A DNA stretch of 64,000 nucleotides, from contig NZ_JAHOPH010000004.1 in the NCBI RefSeq assembly GCF_019798055.1, forward strand, positions 124,001-188,000, written 5' to 3'. This document shows, one piece after another, positions 1 through 7,405 of this stretch (position 1 is its first letter; each line of letters starts with the position of its first letter). Below the pieces are notes generated by a model. The model worked only from the letters and a program-made list of their open reading frames with translations. It made no database searches and was not told the DNA's origin. Source of the stretch: Salsipaludibacter albus (GTDB lineage: Bacteria > Actinomycetota > Nitriliruptoria > Nitriliruptorales > Nitriliruptoraceae). Both the position numbers and the translations under genes were made by a program.

Positions 1-995
1 CACGTCGCTGCGAGGTCGCGCAGGCCGAAGCCCAGTGCTCGCACCGTGCCCTCCGGGGTCGCGCGGTCCACCGCCCCCGTGCGCAGGGTGCCCTCGGGGA
101 CCGTGACGTCGACCACCCAGGTGCCGGCCGCGAACGCGCCCAGGTCACCCCACTGCGGGACGGCCCCGTCGTTGTCGGGCACCGCGACGACGGCGGGCAG
201 CCAGTGGCCGAGGGTCACGACGTCACCGTGGTCGGCCAGGAGTCCGTAGCCGGCCGGTCCGCCCCCGGCGGCGAGGTCCTCGGCAGCAGGGAGGTCGTAG
301 GCCACGTCCAGGTGGAGCACGACCCCGTCCGGGGCGGCTGCGCCGAGGTCGACGACCACCCGGTCCAGCTCGGGCTCGACCGTGGTCGTGACGTCGCTCC
401 CGGTGACCGTGGCCGTGATCGCCAGCGAGTCCACCGAGGGCCCGATCGACTCGCTGGCGGCCAGGATCCGGAGCACGACCTGGTCGTCGGCGGCCGGCAC
501 GGCGACGGCCAGTGACGCGGTCACCCGGTCGCGGTCCACCGACGCCGACCCGACCGTGACCGGTCCGGCGCTCGTGGCCGCCTCGACCAGCGCTCGCTGG
601 CTCTCCACGACCACCCCGTCCGCGGTGGCCAGCAGGTCCACGGCAGCCTGCTGGAGTTCGGCCACCGAGGCCGTGGCTGCGACGTCGGGGGTGGCCAGGA
701 GGTCCGGCAGGGCCCACGACGTGGGCATCGGGCTGGCCTGTCCGTCCCGGTCGAGGGGACCGGTCGCCACGTCCGGCGAGACCGTCGCCGGCCCCGGGCT
801 CGACGTTGGGCTCGACGTCGCGGTGGAGCCGGGTGTGGGCGTCGTCGACGGCACCGGCGTCGCCCGAGCCGTCGTGGGGGACGGCTGGCCGGACCCCGTG
901 GACTCCGATGGCGTGCCACCGTCCGTGTCGCACGCCCCGAGCCCCAGGACCACCACCACGACGACCAGCACCACCCGTGCGCGCTCCCACCTCAT
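1..995 (-). CDS. Lipoprotein resembling the N-terminal domain of M1-type metallopeptidases (partial, runs off left edge)
   Basis: The reverse-strand frame from ATG at 995 stays open to base 1, giving at least 331 codons without a stop. It begins with a lipoprotein signal (Met-Arg-Trp, a Val-rich hydrophobic core, lipobox LGAC with Cys at about residue 21), then a Ser/Thr/Pro-rich linker of about 40 residues. Around residues 235-275 a stretch including GYGLLADHGDVVTLGHWLP resembles the beta-sandwich N-terminal domain of M1 aminopeptidase-like proteins; the zinc site would lie beyond the window. The start lies 28 bp downstream of the coaE stop, so the two are probably co-transcribed. The lipoprotein call is solid; the M1 assignment is by motif resemblance only. 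Confidence 0.6.
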   Translation of the reverse strand, partial: MRWERARVVLVVVVVVLGLGACDTDGGTPSESTGSGQPSPTTARATPVPSTTPTPGSTATSSPTSSPGPATVSPDVATGPLDRDGQASPMPTSWALPDLLATPDVAATASVAELQQAAVDLLATADGVVVESQRALVEAATSAGPVTVGSASVDRDRVTASLAVAVPAADDQVVLRILAASESIGPSVDSLAITATVTGSDVTTTVEPELDRVVVDLGAAAPDGVVLHLDVAYDLPAAEDLAAGGGPAGYGLLADHGDVVTLGHWLPAVVAVPDNDGAVPQWGDLGAFAAGTWVVDVTVPEGTLRTGAVDRATPEGTVRALGFGLRDLAAT

Positions 996-1023
996 CGCGG
1001 GCTCCGTCCCGGTCGTGGCATGC

Positions 1024-1641
1024 TCACGAGGTCGTGGCCCCGGCCGACCGCTGTCGCAGGTCGGTGACCAGGTCGGCGACCTGCCCGGCGAGGTCGTCGC
1101 GGGAGCCGCTGTTGTCGAGGACGTGGGTGGCGGCGGCACGTCGGGTGGCGTCGTCGACCTGGGAGGCCATCCGGGCGTCGACGTCGTCGGGGTCCATGCC
1201 GCGATGGGTCACCAGCCGGTCGCGTCGCTGCCGGGCCGGTGCCAGCACCACGACGAGCGCGTCCACGCTGTCGACCTGGTCGGTCTCGACCAGCAGCGGG
1301 TGGTCCAGCACGACGATCGCCTCGGGGTCGCGGGCCGTCGCGGCCCGGTGCCGGCGGCTGACCTCGGCGCGGATGGCGGGGTGGGTGATCGCCTCGAGCG
1401 CGGCGCGTTCGTCGTCGTCGCGGAACACGATCGCGGCCAGGGCGGCGCGGTCGAGCCCGCCACCGTCGTCGATGACGGTGTCCCCGAAGCGCTCCGCGAT
1501 CGCCGCCAGCGCAGGCTCGCCGGGCTCGACCACCTCGCGCGCGATCGCATCGGCGTCGATCACCACCATGCCCGCCTCCGCCAGCATCCCCGCCACGGTC
1601 GACTTCCCACTCCCGATCCCGCCAGTGAGCCCCACGAGCAT
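1024..1641 (-). CDS. coaE: Dephospho-CoA kinase CoaE
   Basis: This 205-residue protein would phosphorylate the 3'-hydroxyl of dephospho-CoA, the last step of coenzyme A synthesis in the cytosol. The Walker A motif GLTGGIGSGKST sits at residues 4-15, followed by the family-typical DADAIAREV segment at about 30-38 and a lid-like segment near 140-155. Length matches single-domain bacterial CoaE; the long C-terminal extension seen in mycobacterial CoaE is absent. The polA, rpsA, coaE order in this window matches mycobacteria, with extra genes inserted between them. ATG start. Confidence 0.95.
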   Translation of the reverse strand: MLVGLTGGIGSGKSTVAGMLAEAGMVVIDADAIAREVVEPGEPALAAIAERFGDTVIDDGGGLDRAALAAIVFRDDDERAALEAITHPAIRAEVSRRHRAATARDPEAIVVLDHPLLVETDQVDSVDALVVVLAPARQRRDRLVTHRGMDPDDVDARMASQVDDATRRAAATHVLDNSGSRDDLAGQVADLVTDLRQRSAGATTS

Positions 1642-1812
1642 CAGTCGTGCCTCCCGATCGCGGACCCGGCCAACCTATCCCGGCAGGTCCCCACCCCCTC
1701 ACCCACCCGCTTCCACCCCGTCGGTTGGGGACTGCGAAGGCGCTGATGGACGTCGAGACGACAACCGACTCGAGGTGGTCCGCGCGCTCGAGGGTGGCAC
1801 GCGCGGCGGGAG

Positions 1813-2232
1813 TCAGGCGGTCAGCAGGCCGATGCCGAGCGTTGCGGCCCCGGCCGCCAGCGCAACTGCCCCCAGCCAGACCAGGACGATCAGGCGGTTC
1901 GGCTCGTGGACATCGGTGCCCATCGAGGAGAAGAAGAACCCGGCCGGCATCAGGATCGCCGCGACCGGCACCCCGCTGCGGGCCACCAGCGACGCCACTC
2001 CGGTGAGGTGGGTGGCGTCGGTCAGCACCGCGGTCAGCACGCCGAGGATCACGAGCACGCCGGCGTGGGCATGGCCGGCCCGGGCGAAGTTCATCTGGAA
2101 CTCGGTCGCGGGTGCCCGCCCACGCACCAGCTTCACCAGGTACATCCCCCCGGTCTCGATGGTCACGAAGGCGAGCATCAGGATTCCCGCGAGCCGCAGG
2201 GCGGCGGGAGTGAGGACGAGGACCGGTTCCAT
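1813..2232 (-). CDS. Small membrane protein, four predicted helices, divergent from a TetR regulator
   Basis: The 139-residue product has four hydrophobic segments at about 10-32, 52-75, 80-102 and 112-138. Polar landmarks are TIETGG near residue 23 and RAGHAHAG near residue 50, the latter giving a His-x-His pair at a membrane edge. I chose ATG 2232 because the open frame upstream of it runs into the TetR promoter region and has no membrane-protein character. The function is unknown; I do not recognise a transport or enzymatic family. Its divergent neighbour at 2355 encodes a TetR protein that probably controls it. Confidence 0.8.
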   Translation of the reverse strand: MEPVLVLTPAALRLAGILMLAFVTIETGGMYLVKLVRGRAPATEFQMNFARAGHAHAGVLVILGVLTAVLTDATHLTGVASLVARSGVPVAAILMPAGFFFSSMGTDVHEPNRLIVLVWLGAVALAAGAATLGIGLLTA

Positions 2233-2257
2233 GTCGGGCTCCGACGGCGGGCGGGAC

Positions 2258-2282
2258 TGTTTCGTGACACCGTAACGTAACA
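2258..2282. promoter_or_regulatory. Candidate TetR operator (imperfect inverted repeat)
   Basis: TGTTTCG (2258-2264) and CGTAACA (2276-2282) form a 6-of-7 inverted repeat with an 11-bp spacer, in an A/T-richer patch between the divergent membrane-protein and TetR genes. Position and size fit a TetR dimer site; the specific protein-site link is inference. Confidence 0.35.
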
Positions 2283-2354
2283 CTGTTGCGCGCACGTGGC
2301 AAGGGTGGTTGAATCGGGCCGACCGATGCGCGCCGCCCGACCGGAGACCACGCC

Positions 2355-2969
2355 GTGCCCCGACCACGCGTGCACGACCAGGAGACGGCTGACGCCCTGG
2401 TGGACGCCGCCGCCCGCCGCCTGCGTGCCGGCGGGCCCGGGTCGGTCAGCGTGCGCGCCGTGGCCGACGAGGCCGGCGTGTCGACCCGCGCCGTGTACTC
2501 CCTGTTCGGCTCACGCGACGAGTTGCTCGCCGAGCTGTACCGCCGGGGCTTCGCCGGGCTGGCCGCCGAGCTCGCGGACCACCCCGAGGGGCTCGACCCG
2601 CTTGCCGAGCTGCGTGCCCTGGGCGACGCCTACCGGCGCAGCGCCCTTGCCCGCCCGAACCTCTACCACGCCATGTTCGACGGTCCCCACGGGGTCGACG
2701 ACCCCGACCCCGTCGCCCGCTCCGAGGCGACCTTCCACGTTCTGGTCGACGCGGTCCGTCGCTGTGTCGCGGCCGACCTGCTGGCCGGTGACCCGGTGCT
2801 GCTCGCCCGCCAGCTGTGGGCCCTGACCCACGGACTGGCCCTGCTGGAGCTGTCCGGCTCCCTGGGCGACGACCCCGAGCTGGTCTGGGACCAGGCGCGC
2901 CGCGCCATGGTCCTCGGACATGCAGGATCGGCCCTGGAGGAGCGAGGACTCGAACCGCCGGCCGGCTGA
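2355..2969 (+). CDS. TetR family transcriptional regulator
   Basis: This 204-residue protein has an N-terminal TetR helix-turn-helix: a first helix with TADALVDAAARRL, then VSVRAVADEAGVSTRAVYSLFGSRDELLAEL at about residues 30-60. The C-terminal ligand domain (roughly 65-195) resembles the WHG-type domain of TetR proteins. It starts with GTG 2355 and is divergent from the membrane-protein gene starting at 2232, so local regulation of that gene and of itself is likely. The ligand cannot be guessed. A strong hairpin lies 16 bp after the stop. Confidence 0.9.
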   Translation: MPRPRVHDQETADALVDAAARRLRAGGPGSVSVRAVADEAGVSTRAVYSLFGSRDELLAELYRRGFAGLAAELADHPEGLDPLAELRALGDAYRRSALARPNLYHAMFDGPHGVDDPDPVARSEATFHVLVDAVRRCVAADLLAGDPVLLARQLWALTHGLALLELSGSLGDDPELVWDQARRAMVLGHAGSALEERGLEPPAG

Positions 2970-2985
2970 GACGTGCAGCTGCACG

Positions 2986-3021
2986 ACGAGCGCCCCGACC
3001 GTTGCCGGCCGGGGCGCTCGT
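2986..3021. terminator. Bidirectional hairpin terminator between TetR gene and rpsA
   Basis: ACGAGCGCCCCG (2986-2997) pairs perfectly with 3010-3021, giving a 12-bp GC-rich stem and a 12-nt loop between two convergent genes. There is no T-tract, as is common in high-GC actinobacteria. Confidence 0.75.
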
Positions 3022-3040
3022 GGATGGTCGTGCGAGGCGC

Positions 3041-4861
3041 TCAGGCGTCCTCGGACGTCTCGGTGTCGTCGGCTGCCTCGGTGTCGTCGGAGGCCTCGGC
3101 CTCGTCGGAGGCCTCGGCCTCGTCGGACTCGTCGGTCGCCTCGACCTCGGCCATGTCGGCCTCGGCAGCAGGGGCTTCAGCCTCCGCCACGGGCTCGTCG
3201 GCGTCGTCGTCGGATGCCTCCTCGGCGTCGTCAGCCTCGGCGTCGTCCGCCGCGGGCTCCTCCGTCGTCTCGGCCGCAGCCTCCGGCGCGTCCTCAACAG
3301 ACTCGGCAGCCTCGTCGGCAACCGGGGCCTCGTCGGCCTCGGCCTCGGGCTCGTCGGCCGGCTCCGGGTCGGGCAGCTCGGCCTCGGCCAGGGCGATCTC
3401 CTCGGGAGACGCACCCTGGTTCTGGACCAGTCCGGCCGCGGCCAGGGCACCGGCCAGCGACGAGCCGCCGCCACCGGAGCTGTCGTCGTCACCCGACGAG
3501 TAGGCGTGCTCGACGCCACGGGCGTCGTCCTCGTACGGGCTCTCCGGGTCGCCCTCGGTGGCCTGCTTGAGCGACAGGCTCACGCGACGACGGACCGTGT
3601 CCACGTCGATGACCTTGACGTCGATCTCGTCGCCGACGTTGACGACGGCCTCCGGCACCTCGACGTGGCGGTTCGCCAGCTCCGAGATGTGGACCAGGCC
3701 CTCGATGCCCTCGTCGACCTTGACGAACGCGCCGAACGGCACCAGCTTGGTGACCTTGCCCTCGACGATCTCGCCGACACCGACCTCGCGGGCGAACTTC
3801 TGCCACGGGTCTTCCTGCGTGGCCTTGAGCGACAGCGACACGCGCTCGCGCTCCAGGTCCACGTCCAGGACCTCGACGTCGACCTCGTCGCCGACCTCGA
3901 CGACCTCCGACGGGTGGTCGATGTGCTGCCAGGACAGCTCCGAGACGTGCACCAGGCCGTCGACGCCACCCAGGTCCACGAAGGCCCCGAAGTTGACGAT
4001 CGACGAGACGGTGCCGCGACGGATCTCGCCCTTCTGCAGCGACTGGAGGAACTCGGCGCGGAACTCGCTCTGGGTCTCCTCCAGGAACTTGCGACGCGAC
4101 AGCACCACGTTGTTGCGGTTGCGGTCCAGTTCGATGATCTTGCACTCGAGCTGGGTGCCGACGTAGGGAGCCAGGTCGCGCACGCGACGCATCTCGACCA
4201 GGGACGCGGGCAGGAACCCACGCAGCCCGATGTCGAGGATCAGGCCACCCTTGACCACCTCGATGACGGTCCCGATGACGGTGCCGTCGTCGTTGTAGAT
4301 GCCCTCGATCGTGCCCCAGGCGCGCTCGTACTGGGCGCGCTTCTTCGACAGGACGAGACGACCGAGGTCGTCCTCCTTGTTCATGACCAGGGCCTCGACC
4401 ACGTCACCGACGCGCACGACCTCGTTGGGGTCGATGTCCATCTTGATGGACAGCTCGCGGATCGGGATGACGCCTTCGGACTTCCAGCCGATGTCCAGCA
4501 GGACCTCGTCGGGGTCGATCTTGACGACGACACCCTCGACGATGGAGCCCTCCTCCATCGACTTCATGGTGCCCTCGAGGGCAGCCTCGAACTCGTCGTC
4601 GGAGAGGTCGTTGTCGACGATCACGTCGCCGGTGGAGGTCATCGACGACCCGGGGTCGTCCATCACGACGACGGGGCCGGAGTCGGGCTGGCCCTCGGCG
4701 CCACCGTCACCCTCGGGGGCGGCGGTCTGGCCGGCCTCAGTGGTGTCAGTGCCTGCCTCGGGGGCGGCCTCGGCGTGGGCGGGATCCGGGGTCTGGGTCG
4801 CCTCGGCCTCGTCGGAGGTGGTGCTGGTGGTGCTCTCGGTGGTGGTGGTCTGGTCGCTCAT
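3041..4861 (-). CDS. rpsA: 30S ribosomal protein S1
   Basis: The 606-residue product carries four S1 RNA-binding repeats at about 104-175, 193-258, 279-347 and 364-432, consistent with the four-domain S1 of actinobacteria. The third repeat has the classic FGAFVDLGGVDGLVHVSELSW pattern and the fourth PFGAFVKVDEGIEGLVHISEL. The flanks are unusual: about 100 residues of Ser/Thr/Glu/Asp-rich sequence precede the first repeat, and residues about 490-606 are an almost pure Ala/Glu/Asp tail with repeated DEAEAS-like units. The ATG at 4861 is chosen because it begins this acidic leader; frames further upstream have no S1 character. It initiates translation of many mRNAs by binding them at the 30S subunit. 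Confidence 0.95.
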   Translation of the reverse strand: MSDQTTTTESTTSTTSDEAEATQTPDPAHAEAAPEAGTDTTEAGQTAAPEGDGGAEGQPDSGPVVVMDDPGSSMTSTGDVIVDNDLSDDEFEAALEGTMKSMEEGSIVEGVVVKIDPDEVLLDIGWKSEGVIPIRELSIKMDIDPNEVVRVGDVVEALVMNKEDDLGRLVLSKKRAQYERAWGTIEGIYNDDGTVIGTVIEVVKGGLILDIGLRGFLPASLVEMRRVRDLAPYVGTQLECKIIELDRNRNNVVLSRRKFLEETQSEFRAEFLQSLQKGEIRRGTVSSIVNFGAFVDLGGVDGLVHVSELSWQHIDHPSEVVEVGDEVDVEVLDVDLERERVSLSLKATQEDPWQKFAREVGVGEIVEGKVTKLVPFGAFVKVDEGIEGLVHISELANRHVEVPEAVVNVGDEIDVKVIDVDTVRRRVSLSLKQATEGDPESPYEDDARGVEHAYSSGDDDSSGGGGSSLAGALAAAGLVQNQGASPEEIALAEAELPDPEPADEPEAEADEAPVADEAAESVEDAPEAAAETTEEPAADDAEADDAEEASDDDADEPVAEAEAPAAEADMAEVEATDESDEAEASDEAEASDDTEAADDTETSEDA

Positions 4862-5198
4862 GGCTTCGCTTCGTTGTCGGGGCGGCGCGCGGCCTCGGTC
4901 TGCCGGGCACCGGGTCATCGGTGGATGACACGGGTGGACGATCGTGCGATCGGGTTGTGGTCGTCCGGTGACGGTGGCATGACCACCGCGGATGGTCGGC
5001 ACCGCCCTCGCGTGGGCGTGCACCATCGTTGCGCTCGGACGACGGAACGGGTGGACCACGTCCACCCGTGTGCCTCCATGGTCCCCCATCCGGGCCGGGA
5101 ATGCAATCCCGCGGCCGTGGCCCGGTCTGCATCGGCCCGCCAGTACGGTCGCAGCCCCACGGACGTGTCCGCGGGACGACCTGTGGAGGACTGCTCCC
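4862..5198. other. Divergent promoter region rpsA / hisN, no gene seen
   Basis: This 337-bp stretch separates the divergent rpsA and hisN starts. I see no convincing small gene. Short inverted repeats such as GACCA (4981-4985) with TGGTC (4993-4997) are present but are not diagnostic. A clear ribosome-binding site for hisN, GGAGGA, lies at 5185-5190. Promoters for both genes must be here, but I cannot assign -10/-35 boxes with confidence. Confidence 0.6.
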
Positions 5199-6041
5199 AT
5201 GACCCACCCCGACGCTCCCCGACCCGGCACCGCGCCCGGGGGCGACGCGACGGTCGACGAGCTCGTCGTGGTCGCCGCGGCCGTGGCCGAGGCGGCCCGC
5301 CACGAGGCCATGTCGGCCTTCCGCACGCCGTTGTTCGTCGAGGACAAGCATGACGACGGTGGCTTCGACCCGGTCACCATCGCCGACCGCACGGCCGAGG
5401 CGGCGATGCGCACCGTGCTGCGCGAGCGGCGACCCGACGACGCGGTCGTCGGCGAGGAGCTCGAGGACACCCCCGGCACGTCCGGACTGACCTGGGTGCT
5501 GGACCCCATCGACGGGACCCGCGCGTACATCTGCGGCCTCCCGACCTGGGGGACGCTGGTCGCGGTCACCGACGGCACCCGTCCGTTCCTGGGCGTGATC
5601 GACCAGGGACACACCGGCGAACGCTTCGTCGGCATCAGCCACGGCGACCGACGCGAGGCATGGCTCGAACACCGGGACACCACGACACCACTGGCCGTGC
5701 GTGACGGCATGGACCTCGCGCACGCGACCCTGTTCACGACCTTCCCCGAGGTCGGCACCCCCGACGAGCGGGCGGCCTTCGAGCGAGTCCGGGACCGGGT
5801 TCGACTGACTCGCTACGGCACCGACTGCTACGCCTACGCCATGCTGGCGGCCGGGCACGTCGACCTGGTGATCGAGGCCGGGCTGTCACCCCACGACGTG
5901 GCCGCACTCGTGCCGATCGTCGAGGGCGCCGGTGGCGTCGCGACCTCGTGGACCGGTGGACCCGGCCACGACGGCGGTCGGTTCCTCGCGGCAGCCACGC
6001 CCGACCTGCACCGGGCGGCGAGGCAGGCACTCGCCGCCTGA
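5199..6041 (+). CDS. hisN: Histidinol-phosphatase of the inositol-monophosphatase family
   Basis: The 280-residue enzyme has the metal-dependent IMPase fold: a DxxTxxD-like segment with FDPVTIADRTAEAAMR near residue 60, GEEL at about 86-89, the metal-binding DPIDGTRAYICGLPTWGT at about 104-121, and a C-terminal GLSPHDVAALVPIVEGAGG. The RAYICGLP variant favours histidinol-phosphatase (HisN) over inositol monophosphatase, and a histidine-pathway aminotransferase occurs 8 kb away. It would dephosphorylate histidinol phosphate to histidinol. ATG 5199 is preceded by a good ribosome-binding site. Confidence 0.85.
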   Translation: MTHPDAPRPGTAPGGDATVDELVVVAAAVAEAARHEAMSAFRTPLFVEDKHDDGGFDPVTIADRTAEAAMRTVLRERRPDDAVVGEELEDTPGTSGLTWVLDPIDGTRAYICGLPTWGTLVAVTDGTRPFLGVIDQGHTGERFVGISHGDRREAWLEHRDTTTPLAVRDGMDLAHATLFTTFPEVGTPDERAAFERVRDRVRLTRYGTDCYAYAMLAAGHVDLVIEAGLSPHDVAALVPIVEGAGGVATSWTGGPGHDGGRFLAAATPDLHRAARQALAA

Positions 6042-6132
6042 TACGTCCGAGATGCTGTCCGAACGGTCGTGGAGGACGACGCTGGCCGTGGCGGCCCAGC
6101 GGTAGGTTCGGCCGCAAGGCAAGGATCTCCTC

Positions 6133-6549
6133 ATGTTCGGTCGTTTCCGCACCTCCTCGTCGTCGCGGGCGCACGGCGGCACCGCCCTGGTCGAAGGTGG
6201 CGGCCCAGTGCCCGACGACCTCCCCCGTGACGCGTTCTTCGCCCGGCCGCTGCAGGTCAGCGAGCTGGTGACCAAGGTCGAGGAGCACGAGGACGGGGTG
6301 CGAGTCAGCTTCGTGGCCACCGTCAAGGACGCCGAGGGCAAGCGCTGCCCCGACATCGCCGTCCATGCCCGGGTCCGGGGGCCGCACCGGGCCGCCACCG
6401 GCATGGGTCACACCTCGATGATGGGCAAGGTCACCTTCCGGATGTCCGGGCCGGCCGGCGAGTACACGTGCGTCGTCGAGGACGTCGCGGGTGGCGCCCT
6501 TGGGCTGGACGAGGACGCGAGCACCCTGCGGGCGACCGTGACGGCGTAG
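6133..6549 (+). CDS. Hypothetical protein with an Ig-like beta-sandwich pattern
   Basis: The product is 138 residues with no signal peptide. After a Ser-rich N-terminus, residues about 50-130 alternate hydrophobic strands (VRVSFVATVKDAEGK, PDIAVHARVRGPHR, GKVTFRMSGPAGEYTCVVED) in a way typical of Ig-like or carboxypeptidase-regulatory-like folds. The function is unknown. AAGGA at 6121-6125 supports the ATG at 6133. It is followed after 25 bp by another small gene on the same strand. Confidence 0.7.
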   Translation: MFGRFRTSSSSRAHGGTALVEGGGPVPDDLPRDAFFARPLQVSELVTKVEEHEDGVRVSFVATVKDAEGKRCPDIAVHARVRGPHRAATGMGHTSMMGKVTFRMSGPAGEYTCVVEDVAGGALGLDEDASTLRATVTA

Positions 6550-6574
6550 CCGCCCGCGCTCCTATCCTGTTCGC

Positions 6575-6847
6575 ATGGAACCCACTGCCCTGACCATCGT
6601 CAGCCAACTGATCGTCGACGCCCAGACGCGTCACGGCGCCGCTGCCGTGCGCCGGCTCGACGTCGACCCGGACCTGCTCGACTCGAGCATGGACCAGGTG
6701 CTCGAGCTGGGAGGTGCGGTGGGCCTGGACTGGTGCCGCGTCGACGGCGTCGAGGTCCACGGCCTGCCCGACGACGTGGACCTCGCCCGCGCGTGGCTCC
6801 ACGGCGACGACGAGCCGCATCCGCTCACGCCGCTTGAGGACGACTAG
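6575..6847 (+). CDS. Small hypothetical protein
   Basis: This 90-residue acidic protein starts with ATG 6575 and shows no signal peptide or membrane segment. It appears mostly helical (QLIVDAQTRHGAAAVRRL; DSSMDQVLELGG) with an acidic tail. I do not recognise it. Its TAG stop overlaps the TAG stop of the converging SRPBCC gene within the tetranucleotide CTAG at 6844-6847. Confidence 0.65.
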   Translation: MEPTALTIVSQLIVDAQTRHGAAAVRRLDVDPDLLDSSMDQVLELGGAVGLDWCRVDGVEVHGLPDDVDLARAWLHGDDEPHPLTPLEDD

Positions 6848-7404
6848 TCCGCCGGTGTCGGCGACGTCCCTCGTTCGACGCGCCGCCGCAGGCCCCGCAC
6901 CATCGCGGCCTCCATGACCCGGTGACCGGGTCCCAGCAGCAGTTGCAGCGCCACGGCCCGCGTGCGTCCCGGACCGGCCCACATGCTGGTCGTGGTCTCC
7001 AACCGGGTGAGGACGTCGCCGTCGTCGCGGCGACGGGCACGCAACGCGAACCGCCACACCAGTGCCAGGTCGGTCGTCGCGATCCTGCTCCGGTGGTGGA
7101 ACTCCAACAGCCGGGGGCGGTCACGGGTCGCCACGACCAGCTCGGCGCCACGCCCGAGTGGCACGGTGTCGCCCGCGTCCAGCGCCTGCAGCTCCGGCGC
7201 GATCCGGTCGAGCGAGCGCCACCCGTCGAGTGATCCCTGCAGCCCGATGACGCGTTCCAGCAGGTCCAGCGAGTACCACCCGGCGCGCCCGTCCCCGATC
7301 TGGACGAGCCAGGGCCAGACGTCGTCCGGGGGCGCGGCCAGGACCGTGACCCGGCGATGGTGCAGGTCCGCCGTACGCGCGGGCGGCGCCATCGGACCGG
7401 CCAC
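6844..7404 (-). CDS. SRPBCC (START-like ligand-binding fold) family protein
   Basis: The 186-residue protein opens with the SRPBCC signature: a first strand RRVTVLAAPPDDVWPWLVQIG (about residues 17-37), RAGWYSLDLLERVIG, and later strands with GDTVPLGRGAELVVA and LALVWRFALRAR. This fold binds hydrophobic ligands; the actual ligand is unknown. The GTG start (7404) follows the polA stop with a single intervening base, implying translational coupling to polA; an ATG at 7392 is an alternative start. Confidence 0.8.
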   Translation of the reverse strand: MAGPMAPPARTADLHHRRVTVLAAPPDDVWPWLVQIGDGRAGWYSLDLLERVIGLQGSLDGWRSLDRIAPELQALDAGDTVPLGRGAELVVATRDRPRLLEFHHRSRIATTDLALVWRFALRARRRDDGDVLTRLETTTSMWAGPGRTRAVALQLLLGPGHRVMEAAMVRGLRRRVERGTSPTPAD

Positions 7405-7405
7405 G

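Noticed and set aside
2920-2969. tRNA-like T-arm at the end of the TetR gene
   Set aside because: GGACTCGAACCGC is reminiscent, but no acceptor or anticodon arms can be folded; it is codon sequence.
2816-5353. Very long open frame opposite rpsA rich in Leu, Asp and Gly
   Set aside because: It mirrors the rpsA codons on the other strand; the S1 repeats make rpsA certain. High GC leaves many such antisense frames open.
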